From Prochlorococcus sp. AG-402-G06 (GTDB taxonomy: Bacteria; Cyanobacteriota; Cyanobacteriia; PCC-6307; Cyanobiaceae), in assembly GCA_003277985.1 (NCBI GenBank), contig QCHR01000015.1, positions 1 to 32,533 on the forward strand: a DNA stretch of 32,533 nt, given 5' to 3'. Both the position numbers and the translations under genes were made by a program. Below the pieces are notes generated by a model. It searched no databases. It saw nothing but the letters and a program-made list of their open reading frames with translations, and was not told where the DNA came from. Positions 7,872 through 15,846 of this stretch are shown here, piece by piece (position 1 is the stretch's first letter; the number at the start of each line of letters is the position of its first letter).

Positions 7872-8621
7872 TTAATTTGAGTAGATTTTATATATAAATC
7901 TTGAATACAATATTCTAATTGATTCAATAATTGGCATTAATAGATACGTTATTGGATTAGGTGAAACTATTATTAAATAATCCTCTTTTTCTGCTTTTTG
8001 TAATATTTTTTTTGCTACCAATTCAGGTTTCATTATCCCTTGAGGATTTAATTGTGATTTAAAAGGACCTAAGATTAATTTTTTGATAATAAAATAATTT
8101 CCTTTTTCCATTAATAATTTACTTTTCTTTAAACTTACAAGTTCACCTATTAAACGTTTTGTTATTTCATATACCGGACTAAAAGCTATTTGAATCTCTG
8201 CTTCAGATGTGTTTACCCATACTTCTTTTGAATTGTAATCATTTTTATTTTTAGATAAAGCCAAATCCTCAAACATTTCTATTAATCTCCAATGACTAAG
8301 AGAATTTATTTCTACCGCTTTATTTATTTCATTTGAATCAATCATTCCTTTTGGATTAAATCCATGATTAAGTATTAAAATGTCAATATTAGCGAGACGG
8401 CTTGAAAGGAGTCTTTCTTTTCCGCAGGACCAAATAATCCATTCATTCGGAGTGTTTTTATTAGATTTACTATTATTTTTTTTTGCATGAGTTAATCCAA
8501 CCACATAAGCCCCTTTTTTTTTCAGTGCTTCAATAAGTGACTTCCCAAGGGCCCCATTTGCACCAGTTATAGCAATCTTTAAACCTTTAAACCTTGAGTC
8601 GACTGACAAGTTTTTCTTCAT
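7872..8621 (-). CDS. Short-chain dehydrogenase/reductase family protein
   Basis: 249 residues with a Rossmann fold. The nucleotide-binding TGANGALG motif is at residues 19-26. ILNHG (83-87) stands where most short-chain dehydrogenases have NNAG, and the catalytic Tyr-xxx-Lys is YEITK with Y151 and K155. The C-terminal 35 residues are hydrophobic (YLIIVSPNPITYLLMPIIESI), suggesting membrane association. Substrate unknown. ATG start. It is divergent from the DRTGG protein gene and converges with map. Base composition looks A+T-richer than neighbours such as hemL, but no count was made. Confidence 0.82.
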   Translation of the reverse strand: MKKNLSVDSRFKGLKIAITGANGALGKSLIEALKKKGAYVVGLTHAKKNNSKSNKNTPNEWIIWSCGKERLLSSRLANIDILILNHGFNPKGMIDSNEINKAVEINSLSHWRLIEMFEDLALSKNKNDYNSKEVWVNTSEAEIQIAFSPVYEITKRLIGELVSLKKSKLLMEKGNYFIIKKLILGPFKSQLNPQGIMKPELVAKKILQKAEKEDYLIIVSPNPITYLLMPIIESIRILYSRFIYKIYSN

Positions 8622-8770
8622 TTAGTTGAATCCATTGTAATCCGTGCAAAAAATTTGGAATTAATGGAGAATAATTGTCTAATTAGTATTTTATACAGAT
8701 TTAGTGTTGAGAACTTTTTCAAACAGCCTAAACTTATAAAGTTATTAATCTCAAATCTGATCTTTAATTA

Positions 8771-9874
8771 ATGAGCAAGACCTTTCTAATTGGATCATGT
8801 GAACCATTTAGTGGTAAGTCAGCATTAGTTCTTGGTATCGCAAGAAATTTAATTGCTTCAAATCATTTGGTTAGATTTGGTAAACCTTTAGCCACAAGCC
8901 TGGAATTAAATGTCTCTAAAAAAGGAGACATTCAAGATATGATTGATGATGATGTCAGGTTTGTTGGCGAGACATTACAATTAGCCTCTGAAAATTTAAT
9001 ACCTTCTATTCAGTTTTTGTCTGCCTCTACTGCTAGCAAGAGGATTCAAGAGAATATTTTAGATCCTGGGAGTAAATTTGATGAGTTCAAATTATCTCTT
9101 AGTTCTTCTGATGAGGCAATCAATATTCTTGAAGCAGCAGGGAGTTTGCATGAGGGACTCTTATATGGATTAAGTCTTAGTCAACTCGCCAAAGGTTTAA
9201 ATGCTAACGTTTTGCTTGCTCATTTTTGGCAAGATAGTAGAAGTATTGAAGCATTATTGGAGGCTAAAAACCAACTTGGAGATCGTTTGAGTGGTGTTGT
9301 CTTAAATGCTGTGAACCCTGATCAAATTAAAGATATTAAAGAAAATGTCGTTCCATCTCTTAAGTCACTAGGTTTAGATGTCTTTGGAGTAATGCCTAGG
9401 TCCCCTTTGCTGAGGAGTGTAACTGTAGAGGAATTGGTGAGACGTTTAAATGCTCGAGTTATTTGTTGTTCTGACAGACTTGAGTTGATGGTCGAAACTT
9501 TGAGTATAGGTGCAATGAGTGTTAATTCTGCAATGGAATTTTTTCGAAGAAGGCGCAATATGGCGGTAGTGACAGGAGCTGATCGAACAGATATTCAATT
9601 GGCGGCTTTGGAAGCTTCTACTCAATGTCTCATACTTACAGGTGCTGGCGAACCACTGCCTCAATTGATCAATAGATCGGAAGAGTTAGATGTTCCATTA
9701 CTAAAAGTTGATAGAGATACTCTCTCAACAGTTGAGGTTATTGAGCAAGCATTTGGCCATGTTCGTCTTCATGAGACAGTAAAAGCTACTTATGCTTTTC
9801 GTTTAGTACAAGAACACTGTGATCTTGATCGAATCTTTAAAACTTTAGGAATTTCTTCTTCAGTTCATGAATAG
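8771..9874 (+). CDS. P-loop (BioD-like) protein with C-terminal DRTGG domain
   Basis: 367 residues in two parts. The N-terminal domain resembles dethiobiotin synthetase and the N-terminal part of long phosphotransacetylases: SCEPFSGKSALVLG carries the P-loop lysine at K16, and GSLHEGLLYGLSL and VLLAHFWQ follow. The C-terminal part (about 215-330) is a DRTGG domain, with MPRSPLLRSVTVEELV, then VVTGADRTDIQLAALE and CLILTGAGEP. The phosphate acetyltransferase catalytic domain is absent, so this is a free-standing sensor or regulatory unit rather than Pta. It ends 28 bp before a SLOG-fold gene and probably shares its transcript. The ligand is unknown. Confidence 0.85.
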   Translation: MSKTFLIGSCEPFSGKSALVLGIARNLIASNHLVRFGKPLATSLELNVSKKGDIQDMIDDDVRFVGETLQLASENLIPSIQFLSASTASKRIQENILDPGSKFDEFKLSLSSSDEAINILEAAGSLHEGLLYGLSLSQLAKGLNANVLLAHFWQDSRSIEALLEAKNQLGDRLSGVVLNAVNPDQIKDIKENVVPSLKSLGLDVFGVMPRSPLLRSVTVEELVRRLNARVICCSDRLELMVETLSIGAMSVNSAMEFFRRRRNMAVVTGADRTDIQLAALEASTQCLILTGAGEPLPQLINRSEELDVPLLKVDRDTLSTVEVIEQAFGHVRLHETVKATYAFRLVQEHCDLDRIFKTLGISSSVHE

Positions 9875-9902
9875 TGGCTACGTTATAAATTAGTAAATTA
9901 GG

Positions 9903-10421
9903 ATGTCCTTGAGTCGCTCACTCGATCTTCCTGCATTGGGACGAGTTGATACTCTCGCTCAGGAATTGGCCTTGTTGAAAAACGAGGGGAACAGAAGAAT
10001 CGCTTTTCTAGGCAGCAGACATGTGCCTGTTGTTTCTATCCATATAGTCGAATTAATAGCGAGGTCTTTGGCTGAAGAGGGCCATTCGATAATTACTTCG
10101 GGTTCTCAAGGTGTAAATGCTGCTGTGATTAGAGCGGTCCTAGATGTAAACCCTTCACTATTAACAGTTTTGTTGCCTCAATCCCTTGATAGGCAAACTT
10201 CTGAGGTTAAGGACCTTCTTGGTAGTGTTTTACATCTAATAGAGAAAGAAGACAATAATGATTTACCCTTGCCAATGGCAAGTAGTCTTTGTAATCAAGA
10301 AATTATTAACAGATGTGATCAATTGATTTGTTTTGCATTTCACGACAGTGAAACATTATTGAGTAGTTGCCATAGTGCTGAAGATATGGGAAAAGTTGTG
10401 AGTCTGATGTTTTTTGATTGA
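9903..10421 (+). CDS. Small SLOG-fold protein, DprA/Smf-related
   Basis: 172 residues with a single Rossmann-like domain of the SMF/DprA-LOG superfamily. IAFLGSRHVP (33-42) is the first strand and loop, ITSGSQGVNAAVIRA (64-78) the nucleotide-binding turn, and NQEIINRCDQLICF (131-144) the late motif. It is much shorter than true DprA (about 350 residues), lacking its N- and C-terminal domains. The full-length protein loads RecA on single-stranded DNA. It may bind a nucleotide or a signal molecule. ATG start at 9903. It follows the DRTGG gene with a 28-bp spacing, suggesting a shared role. Confidence 0.75.
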   Translation: MSLSRSLDLPALGRVDTLAQELALLKNEGNRRIAFLGSRHVPVVSIHIVELIARSLAEEGHSIITSGSQGVNAAVIRAVLDVNPSLLTVLLPQSLDRQTSEVKDLLGSVLHLIEKEDNNDLPLPMASSLCNQEIINRCDQLICFAFHDSETLLSSCHSAEDMGKVVSLMFFD

Positions 10422-10544
10422 TTTGTAATAAAAGACAAATTATCGACTTCTATATATCTTTGAGAATATTAAATATCTCATAAGTATATTTATAAGCAAT
10501 TTGGCTTTTTTTTCATAAGATGGTGGTAACAAAGAGAAATTTTT

Positions 10545-11042
10545 ATGCCCTCTTCTTATTCTTTTGACGTGGTTTCAGAATTTGATCAGCAGGAATTATT
10601 AAATGCTATTGATCAATTGAGGAGAGAGGTCGATCAAAGGTATGATCTCAAAGACTCAAAGACAAAAATTGATATCAAAGAAGATGAATTATCTATTGTT
10701 TCTCTAAGCGACATGACAATAGAATCTGTTAAAGATATTTTATTACAGAAAGCAACTAAAAGAAATTTATCATTAAAGATATTTGATTTTCAAAAGATTG
10801 AAACCATAGGAGGAAATATGGTAATGCAAATTGTTAAATTAAGGAAAGGATTGCCTCAAGAAACCTCAAAAAAATTAAGCAAGTTAGTTCGAGATAATTT
10901 GAAGAAAGTAACTGTTTCTATACAAGGTGATAGTTTGAGGGTTACCGGTAAGAGTAAAGATGATTTGCAATCTGCTATTAATTTAATTCAGACGCAGGAA
11001 AAGGATTTGGAGATAGCTCTTCAATTTCAAAATTATAGATAG
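10545..11042 (+). CDS. YajQ family protein (UPF0234)
   Basis: 165 residues, the normal size for YajQ. The start SYSFDVVSEFDQQELLNAIDQ and the following REVDQRYDLKDSKTKI are the family signature. KIETIGGNMVMQIV and the repeated half-domain VRDNLKKVTVSIQGDSLRVTGKSKDDLQ complete the duplicated fold. Homologues in some bacteria bind cyclic di-GMP; that role is not shown for picocyanobacteria. ATG at 10545 with an AAAGAGA stretch upstream. A run of eight T residues in the gap before it (near 10507-10513), preceded by a 4-bp AAGC/GCTT stem, may be a weak terminator of the previous gene. Confidence 0.92.
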   Translation: MPSSYSFDVVSEFDQQELLNAIDQLRREVDQRYDLKDSKTKIDIKEDELSIVSLSDMTIESVKDILLQKATKRNLSLKIFDFQKIETIGGNMVMQIVKLRKGLPQETSKKLSKLVRDNLKKVTVSIQGDSLRVTGKSKDDLQSAINLIQTQEKDLEIALQFQNYR

Positions 11043-11084
11043 TAAATTAATATTTAGAAACTTTGGCTCTTGTGCTTTTTAATT

Positions 11085-11279
11085 ATGGATCCATTAATAC
11101 AAAAACTTTCTAAAAAAGCAATTGACTTATCTGGAAAGTCAAAAAAAGAATTAGAAAGAACATGTTGGATGATTGTTCATGAGTATAAGCATGGTGCTAT
11201 GCCAACTGAATATGATATTAGAGAGATTGATGAAGATTTGTATTTGAAGGTTTTGCGTACTGCTAAAGAGATTATTTAG
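11085..11279 (+). CDS. Hypothetical protein, 64 residues
   Basis: A small, probably helical, charged protein beginning MDPLIQKLSKKAIDL. It contains KKELERTCWMIVHEYKHGAMPT and ends LYLKVLRTAKEII. I do not recognise the family. ATG at 11085 is taken as the start; a TTG at 11070 would add five residues. It lies 42 bp after the YajQ-like gene on the same strand and has no signal peptide. The HEYKHG stretch looks like a metal site only superficially (HExxH is not matched). Confidence 0.6.
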   Translation: MDPLIQKLSKKAIDLSGKSKKELERTCWMIVHEYKHGAMPTEYDIREIDEDLYLKVLRTAKEII

Positions 11280-11283
11280 AACG

Positions 11284-11321
11284 AAAATAAGAATACTAAT
11301 AACACTCTAAAATCTTATTTT
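11284..11321 (+). repeat. 9-bp inverted repeat downstream of the 64-residue gene
   Basis: AAAATAAGA (11284-11292) and TCTTATTTT (11313-11321) are perfectly complementary with a 20-nt loop, starting five bases after the stop codon. It could fold as a 3' hairpin, but no T-run follows beyond its own arm, so terminator function is doubtful. Confidence 0.35.
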
Positions 11322-11416
11322 GCTAAACCCTAATTGTAATGTAAATATTTTTTCTATCTAACAATTTTCGCAATACTCTCTAAATCAACATAAAATCTTT
11401 TTAATTAATCTTTTTT

Positions 11417-12223
11417 ATGACAACTCCATTTCGTAATGTGACTCCGAATGGACCAGGTGGAACAACGACTCTTCTACTTGTCCTTTCCTTTACGGGCTTT
11501 TTGCTTCTTACACAAGCATTTTTTGTGGTCCCTGCTGGACAAGTTTCAGTTGTGACAACATTAGGTAAAGTCAGTGGTGGATCACGCAAACCTGGTTTGA
11601 ATTTTAAGATCCCTTTCGTTCAAAATACTTATCCTTTTAATGTTCAGACACAAGTTAGACCTGAAAAGTTTGATTCATTGACGAAAGATTTACAGGTTAT
11701 TTCTGCTACTGCAACTGTTAAATATGCTCTAAAGCCCAGTGAGGCTGGAAGAGTATTCAAAACTATCTCTTATAATGATAGAGAGATCTATAACAGGATT
11801 ATTCAACCATCCTTACTTAAGGCTCTCAAATCAGTTTTTTCAAAATATGAGTTAGTAACCATAGCTAGTTCCTGGAGTGATATTTCTGAATTAGTGGAAA
11901 AAACAGTTGCTGATGAACTTAATAAGTTTGATTATGTAGATGTTCAATCCCTTGATTTAACTGGTTTAACAATTGCAGATGAATACAGAGCAGCTATTGA
12001 AGAAAAACAGATTGCTGAGCAGAAACTATTGAGAGCTCAGACTGAAGTTAAAATTGCAGAACAAGAGGCTTTGAGGTATGACACATTAAATAAAAGTCTC
12101 GATGATCAAGTTCTTTTTAAACTGTTCTTAGATAAATGGAATGGGGAGACACAAGTTGTACCCTCTCTGCCAGGCAGTGAAGCAGGCAATGTTCCTGTAA
12201 TCGTAGGTGGAAGAAACAGATAA
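11417..12223 (+). CDS. SPFH/prohibitin-family membrane protein
   Basis: 268 residues. One N-terminal membrane anchor at about 16-38 is followed by the SPFH (band 7) domain: VVPAGQVSVVTTLGKV, then PGLNFKIPFVQNTYPFNVQTQ and KDLQVISATATVKYAL. An alpha-helical stretch (AIEEKQIAEQKLLRAQTEVKIAEQEA, about 195-220) is typical for oligomer assembly. The family forms large rings in the cytoplasmic or thylakoid membrane and often controls FtsH proteases, as HflC and prohibitins do. The partner here is unknown. ATG start after a 137-bp gap. It converges with hemL, and a strong shared hairpin separates them. Confidence 0.9.
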   Translation: MTTPFRNVTPNGPGGTTTLLLVLSFTGFLLLTQAFFVVPAGQVSVVTTLGKVSGGSRKPGLNFKIPFVQNTYPFNVQTQVRPEKFDSLTKDLQVISATATVKYALKPSEAGRVFKTISYNDREIYNRIIQPSLLKALKSVFSKYELVTIASSWSDISELVEKTVADELNKFDYVDVQSLDLTGLTIADEYRAAIEEKQIAEQKLLRAQTEVKIAEQEALRYDTLNKSLDDQVLFKLFLDKWNGETQVVPSLPGSEAGNVPVIVGGRNR

Positions 12224-12235
12224 ATAGTTAATTTT

Positions 12236-12278
12236 AAATAAAACCAACTTAAATTATTAATTAAAGTTGGTTTTATTT
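12236..12278. terminator. Bidirectional terminator between the SPFH gene and hemL
   Basis: A perfect 15-bp inverted repeat, with arms 12236-12250 and 12264-12278 and a 13-nt loop. Each arm has AAATAAAACCAACTT or its complement, so T-rich tracts end the hairpin on both strands. It starts 12 bp after the SPFH stop codon, and its right arm includes the hemL stop codon (12273-12275). Confidence 0.8.
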
Positions 12279-13571
12279 GATCTCAGCAAAGCTTTCTTTA
12301 AAAGCCTTTATTGTTGCGCTTATATCATCTTCAGAATGAGCTAATGATGTGAAACCAGCTTCAAATGCACTTGGAGCTAAATAAACGCCTTTTTGTAGCA
12401 TGAGTCTATGAAGTTTGCTGAAACGTTCTGTATCAGCAGATTTAGCTTCTTCAAAGTTCCTGACTGGGCCTTCACATAGATAAAAGCCAAACATCGCACT
12501 AATGCTCTGACCATGAATGGCGATGTTTGATTCTTTAGCAGCATTAATGATTCCATCTAGAAGCTTTTTTGTTATTGCTTCTAATTTTTCATAAGTACCT
12601 TCTTGCTTGAGAAGCTCAAGAGTTTTAATCCCTGCTGTCATAGCAAGAGGATTGCCGCTCAATGTACCTGCTTGATACATTGGTCCAGATGGAGAAACCA
12701 TTGACATAATTTCTTTACGGCCGCCATAGGCACCAACTGGGAGGCCTCCACCAATAACTTTACCCATCGTAGTTAAATCAGGAGTGACTCCAAAACGCTC
12801 TTGGGCCCCTCCATAGCTAATTCGGAAACCAGTCATTACTTCATCAAAAACTAAAAGAGCTCCGTTCTCTTGCGTTACCTCTCTTAATCCCTCTAAAAAG
12901 CCTGGCTCAGGTGTTATGAAGCCTGCATTCCCAACAACAGGTTCCAAAATGACTCCTGAAATAGCATCAGGGTTTTCAGCAAATAGCTCTTTAACTGCTT
13001 CAAGATCGTTATAAGGAGCAGTTAGCGTATTGGCGGTTGTGCTTCTTGGAACTCCTGGTGAGTCTGGCAGACCAAGCGTTGCTACGCCCGAGCCAGCCTT
13101 AACCAAAAACATATCAGCATGTCCGTGGTAGCAACCCTCAAACTTGATAACTTTATCCCTTCCAGTAAAAGCTCTCATTAAGCGAAGAACAGCCATGCAA
13201 GCTTCTGTTCCGCTATTCACAAAACGAACCATCTCAACGCTTGGGACAGCATCGATAACCATTTCAGCAAGCTGGTTCTCAAGAGCACAAGGTGCTCCAA
13301 AGCTAGTACCTTTCTCGATAGTTTCTTGAAGAGCTGCTATTACCTCAGGGTGGGCATGCCCGCAAATCGCAGGTCCCCAGCTACCTACGAAATCAATGTA
13401 TCTGTTTCCATCTACATCCCAGGCATAAGGACCTTTAACCCGATCAAAAACGATTGGATTACCTTCAACGGATTTGAAAGCCCTTACGGGTGAACTGACT
13501 CCACCAGGCATTAAATTTTTGGCAGAGCCAAAAATTTCTTCAGATCTTTTTGTGTTCAACGCGTCTGTCAC
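12273..13571 (-). CDS. hemL: Glutamate-1-semialdehyde 2,1-aminomutase
   Basis: 432 residues. A PLP enzyme that makes 5-aminolevulinate from glutamate-1-semialdehyde, the entry to chlorophyll and heme. The start region [34 protein letters not shown] (118-130) and CYHGHAD are family motifs. [10 protein letters not shown] (241-250) carries the cofactor-binding Asp. The PLP-binding lysine is K271 in [21 protein letters not shown] start at 13571. Together with gltX and hemC it gives three steps of the C5 tetrapyrrole pathway in this window, though not in one operon. The stop codon lies inside the terminator stem. Confidence 0.97.
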   Translation of the reverse strand: MTDALNTKRSEEIFGSAKNLMPGGVSSPVRAFKSVEGNPIVFDRVKGPYAWDVDGNRYIDFVGSWGPAICGHAHPEVIAALQETIEKGTSFGAPCALENQLAEMVIDAVPSVEMVRFVNSGTEACMAVLRLMRAFTGRDKVIKFEGCYHGHADMFLVKAGSGVATLGLPDSPGVPRSTTANTLTAPYNDLEAVKELFAENPDAISGVILEPVVGNAGFITPEPGFLEGLREVTQENGALLVFDEVMTGFRISYGGAQERFGVTPDLTTMGKVIGGGLPVGAYGGRKEIMSMVSPSGPMYQAGTLSGNPLAMTAGIKTLELLKQEGTYEKLEAITKKLLDGIINAAKESNIAIHGQSISAMFGFYLCEGPVRNFEEAKSADTERFSKLHRLMLQKGVYLAPSAFEAGFTSLAHSEDDISATIKAFKESFAEIK

Positions 13572-13841
13572 GGCACCTCAGCGAATGAGCTCATAAACAC
13601 AGTCCGCCATAATGGCCTAAAAGTGACTGATTCGTCTAAATTTTTGAATCTGTTCAGCATCTGGTTATTTTTTTTAATCTTTAAAACTCATATCGTTAGA
13701 ATTGGTATTAGGCTTGAAAAACATGTGAGAGAAAGACTTTCTATAGGATCACAACTGTTAAATTCAATGTTTTTTGGTTGATTGTGAATATTTGATTTGT
13801 TAATTCTGTGATGATTTGAAAATAGAAATAGCGTGATTTTT

Positions 13842-14669
13842 TTAAAAGAAAAAATCATTTTCATCTTCTGAGGGAGGCCATCTAATGTCAACAACTACAG
13901 GTGCGTGATCACTTGGTTTTTCTCTAGATCTTGGTTCTTTGTCAATCCAACAACTATTGGCACAACTAAGAATATCTTCTGTTAAGTAAATATGATCGAT
14001 TCGCCAACCCTTGTCTCTTTCCCAAGCTGAATGGCGATAATCCCACCAAGACCAATTTTTATCTCCAGGTTCAAATATTCTAAAAACATCGTTTAATTCG
14101 CCTCCTAAAGCATCTTTAAGTAATTTTCTCTCTTCAGAAGAAGCCATAATTGTCTCATTATAGTTATTTGGTGTATGTATATCTCTATCCTCAGGGGCAA
14201 TATTGAAGTCTCCTAATAAACATATAGGCGTATTATTTGAATAGACTTGACTTAGATAAACTTGTAGACATTCTATCCATTTTTTTTTATAAATAAACTT
14301 ATCTGAATTTATATTTGATCCATTTGGAACATAAACATTTATTACTCTTATATCATTTATTTCAGCGCTTATAATCCTTTTTTGCTCGCTTAATATAGAT
14401 GAATCTTTACAGTCCTCGATTACCTGATTAAAACCAATCTTTACATCATTAATTGGGAATCTACTTATTATTGCTACTCCATTGTATGATTTTTGCCCTG
14501 AGATTGAAACCTCATAACCAATGTTTGAAAAAATTTCAACTGGAAAAAATTGATCTTCTGTTTTTGTCTCTTGTAAGCAAAGAATGTCAACATTGTTGGC
14601 TTCGAGCCATTCTTTGACATGATCTATTCTTGATCGAATAGAATTAACATTCCAAGTTGCAACCAGCAA
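13842..14669 (-). CDS. xthA: Exodeoxyribonuclease III
   Basis: 275 residues of the exonuclease/endonuclease/phosphatase fold. It acts on abasic sites and 3' blocked ends in DNA repair. The catalytic motifs are in order: ATWNVNSIRSR with N8, LCLQETK with E34, INVYVPNGS, LGDFNIAPEDRD, WSWWDYR, WRIDHIYL and the terminal SDHAPVVVDI with D254 and H255. Length is normal. ATG start at 14669; a divergent small gene starts 58 bp away. The last codons lie in a 9-bp inverted repeat (13834-13842 with 13849-13857), A/T-rich and without a clear terminator tail. Confidence 0.95.
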   Translation of the reverse strand: MLVATWNVNSIRSRIDHVKEWLEANNVDILCLQETKTEDQFFPVEIFSNIGYEVSISGQKSYNGVAIISRFPINDVKIGFNQVIEDCKDSSILSEQKRIISAEINDIRVINVYVPNGSNINSDKFIYKKKWIECLQVYLSQVYSNNTPICLLGDFNIAPEDRDIHTPNNYNETIMASSEERKLLKDALGGELNDVFRIFEPGDKNWSWWDYRHSAWERDKGWRIDHIYLTEDILSCANSCWIDKEPRSREKPSDHAPVVVDIRWPPSEDENDFFF

Positions 14670-14726
14670 GAATTTAAATTTTATTACTTAAGTTATTATC
14701 ATGTAAATTCAGACAAAAGTTTAGTT

Positions 14727-15062
14727 TTGAATCAAACCGCACGTTTTTTTCATGTTCAATTAATTTTGGCTTTTGCTTGCCTAGCGCCAATTTTAATTTC
14801 GGCAGGTCAAAATATATTTGCTTCAAAAATAACGAAAGTATCTGAAGTTAAAAATTATTCAACAGATGAGAAAAGAGATATCTACAGTACTTTTGAGAAA
14901 GTCGATCAGGTTGATCAGGGTTTACCTTTAGATCCATTTGATTTAATGAATCGTCTTAAAAAAGCAGGAGCGATGAATAATGCCACAACTCCGTCAGATG
15001 CACTTGATGAAGCTCTCAATGCATTTGATCAGTCTCAGTATGAAAATCTACCAAATGAATAA
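14727..15062 (+). CDS. Hypothetical secreted or membrane-anchored small protein
   Basis: 111 residues from a TTG start. Residues 9-27 are hydrophobic (VQLILAFACLAPILISAG), like a signal peptide or anchor. The rest is polar and acidic, with PLDPFDLMNRLKKAGAMNNATTPSDALDEALNAF in the middle. I do not recognise a family. It is divergent from xthA and 70 bp before the next co-directional unknown gene. No conventional ATG is available near the hydrophobic segment, so the start is uncertain. Confidence 0.6.
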   Translation: MNQTARFFHVQLILAFACLAPILISAGQNIFASKITKVSEVKNYSTDEKRDIYSTFEKVDQVDQGLPLDPFDLMNRLKKAGAMNNATTPSDALDEALNAFDQSQYENLPNE

Positions 15063-15132
15063 AATCACAATAATATTTTCCAGGATTTTGTTAAATTCAA
15101 GGCTGGTCACTTCTGGCCCGTTTATTAATTAG

Positions 15133-15780
15133 ATGCAAAACCATCCGATCCCCTCGGTTACTGATCCATTTCAATACAGAGCAATTGGAATAGTTAGAGG
15201 TGTTTACAAGCCTCAAGATGATGACAACTTTACTCGAGGAGTTCTAGTTGATTCTAAAGGCAATGAAATAGATTCTGTTGTCCTTGGGAGAGTCCTAACT
15301 TTGATTCGTAATCATGTTCCTTTGGAAAAACCACATCTTTGGGTTGTATATCCACGATGCAGGAATAATCAAAATCTTCATTTGCAAATTACAGGTATTT
15401 GGGAACCAAGTACTTTAAAAAAAGATTTTGTGGAGAGCGAGGGATTGAATGAAGCTTCAAATTTGAAAGTTGATTCTGATGATTTGTTGGAAGGTGATGA
15501 TTATTTCTCAATAAGAGGAGAATTGATTTTTACTAAGCCAGAAGAGAAGGAGTTAGTTATAAAAATCCGTCAAAAGCCAAGAAATCAAAAAAAGAAAGCG
15601 CTACCTTTTAAAGTTAATCTTAAGGGTGAAGTCCCTATGAATTACTTGAAAAATTTTATTAGTCTCAATGTTCGTCGTGTTGATTATCAACTCTTTGTTG
15701 AGGACTTTCAAATAATAGGTGCCGTTTCTCAACAACCAAATAATAATAAAAGTAGAAAAAATCTTAAAAAAGAGAAATAA
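15133..15780 (+). CDS. Conserved hypothetical protein, 215 residues
   Basis: A soluble protein with no signal peptide. The N-terminal part contains FQYRAIGIVRGVYKP, then RGVLVDSKGNEIDSVVLGRVLTLIR, and HLWVVYPRCRNNQNLHLQITGIW (about 72-95). The second half repeats a beta-rich pattern (YFSIRGELIFTKPEEKELVIKI, then VDYQLFVEDFQIIGAV) and the tail is strongly basic (NNKSRKNLKKEK). It resembles a cyanobacterial family of unknown function; the basic tail might bind nucleic acid, which is inference. ATG at 15133. It is in line with the upstream small gene and with larC, 66 bp further on. Confidence 0.65.
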   Translation: MQNHPIPSVTDPFQYRAIGIVRGVYKPQDDDNFTRGVLVDSKGNEIDSVVLGRVLTLIRNHVPLEKPHLWVVYPRCRNNQNLHLQITGIWEPSTLKKDFVESEGLNEASNLKVDSDDLLEGDDYFSIRGELIFTKPEEKELVIKIRQKPRNQKKKALPFKVNLKGEVPMNYLKNFISLNVRRVDYQLFVEDFQIIGAVSQQPNNNKSRKNLKKEK

Positions 15781-15846
15781 GTGCTTTTTTTTTAACTTTA
15801 TTCATATGTATTTTATCTATAAAACTGATTATAAGTTTATTTGTAA

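Noticed and set aside
13834-13857. A/T-rich inverted repeat at the end of xthA as a terminator
   Set aside because: The arms are mostly A and T homopolymer and no separate U-run follows on the coding strand.
13688-13894. A 68-residue frame on the minus strand between hemL and xthA
   Set aside because: It overlaps the end of xthA in another frame and has no domain pattern; xthA is certain.
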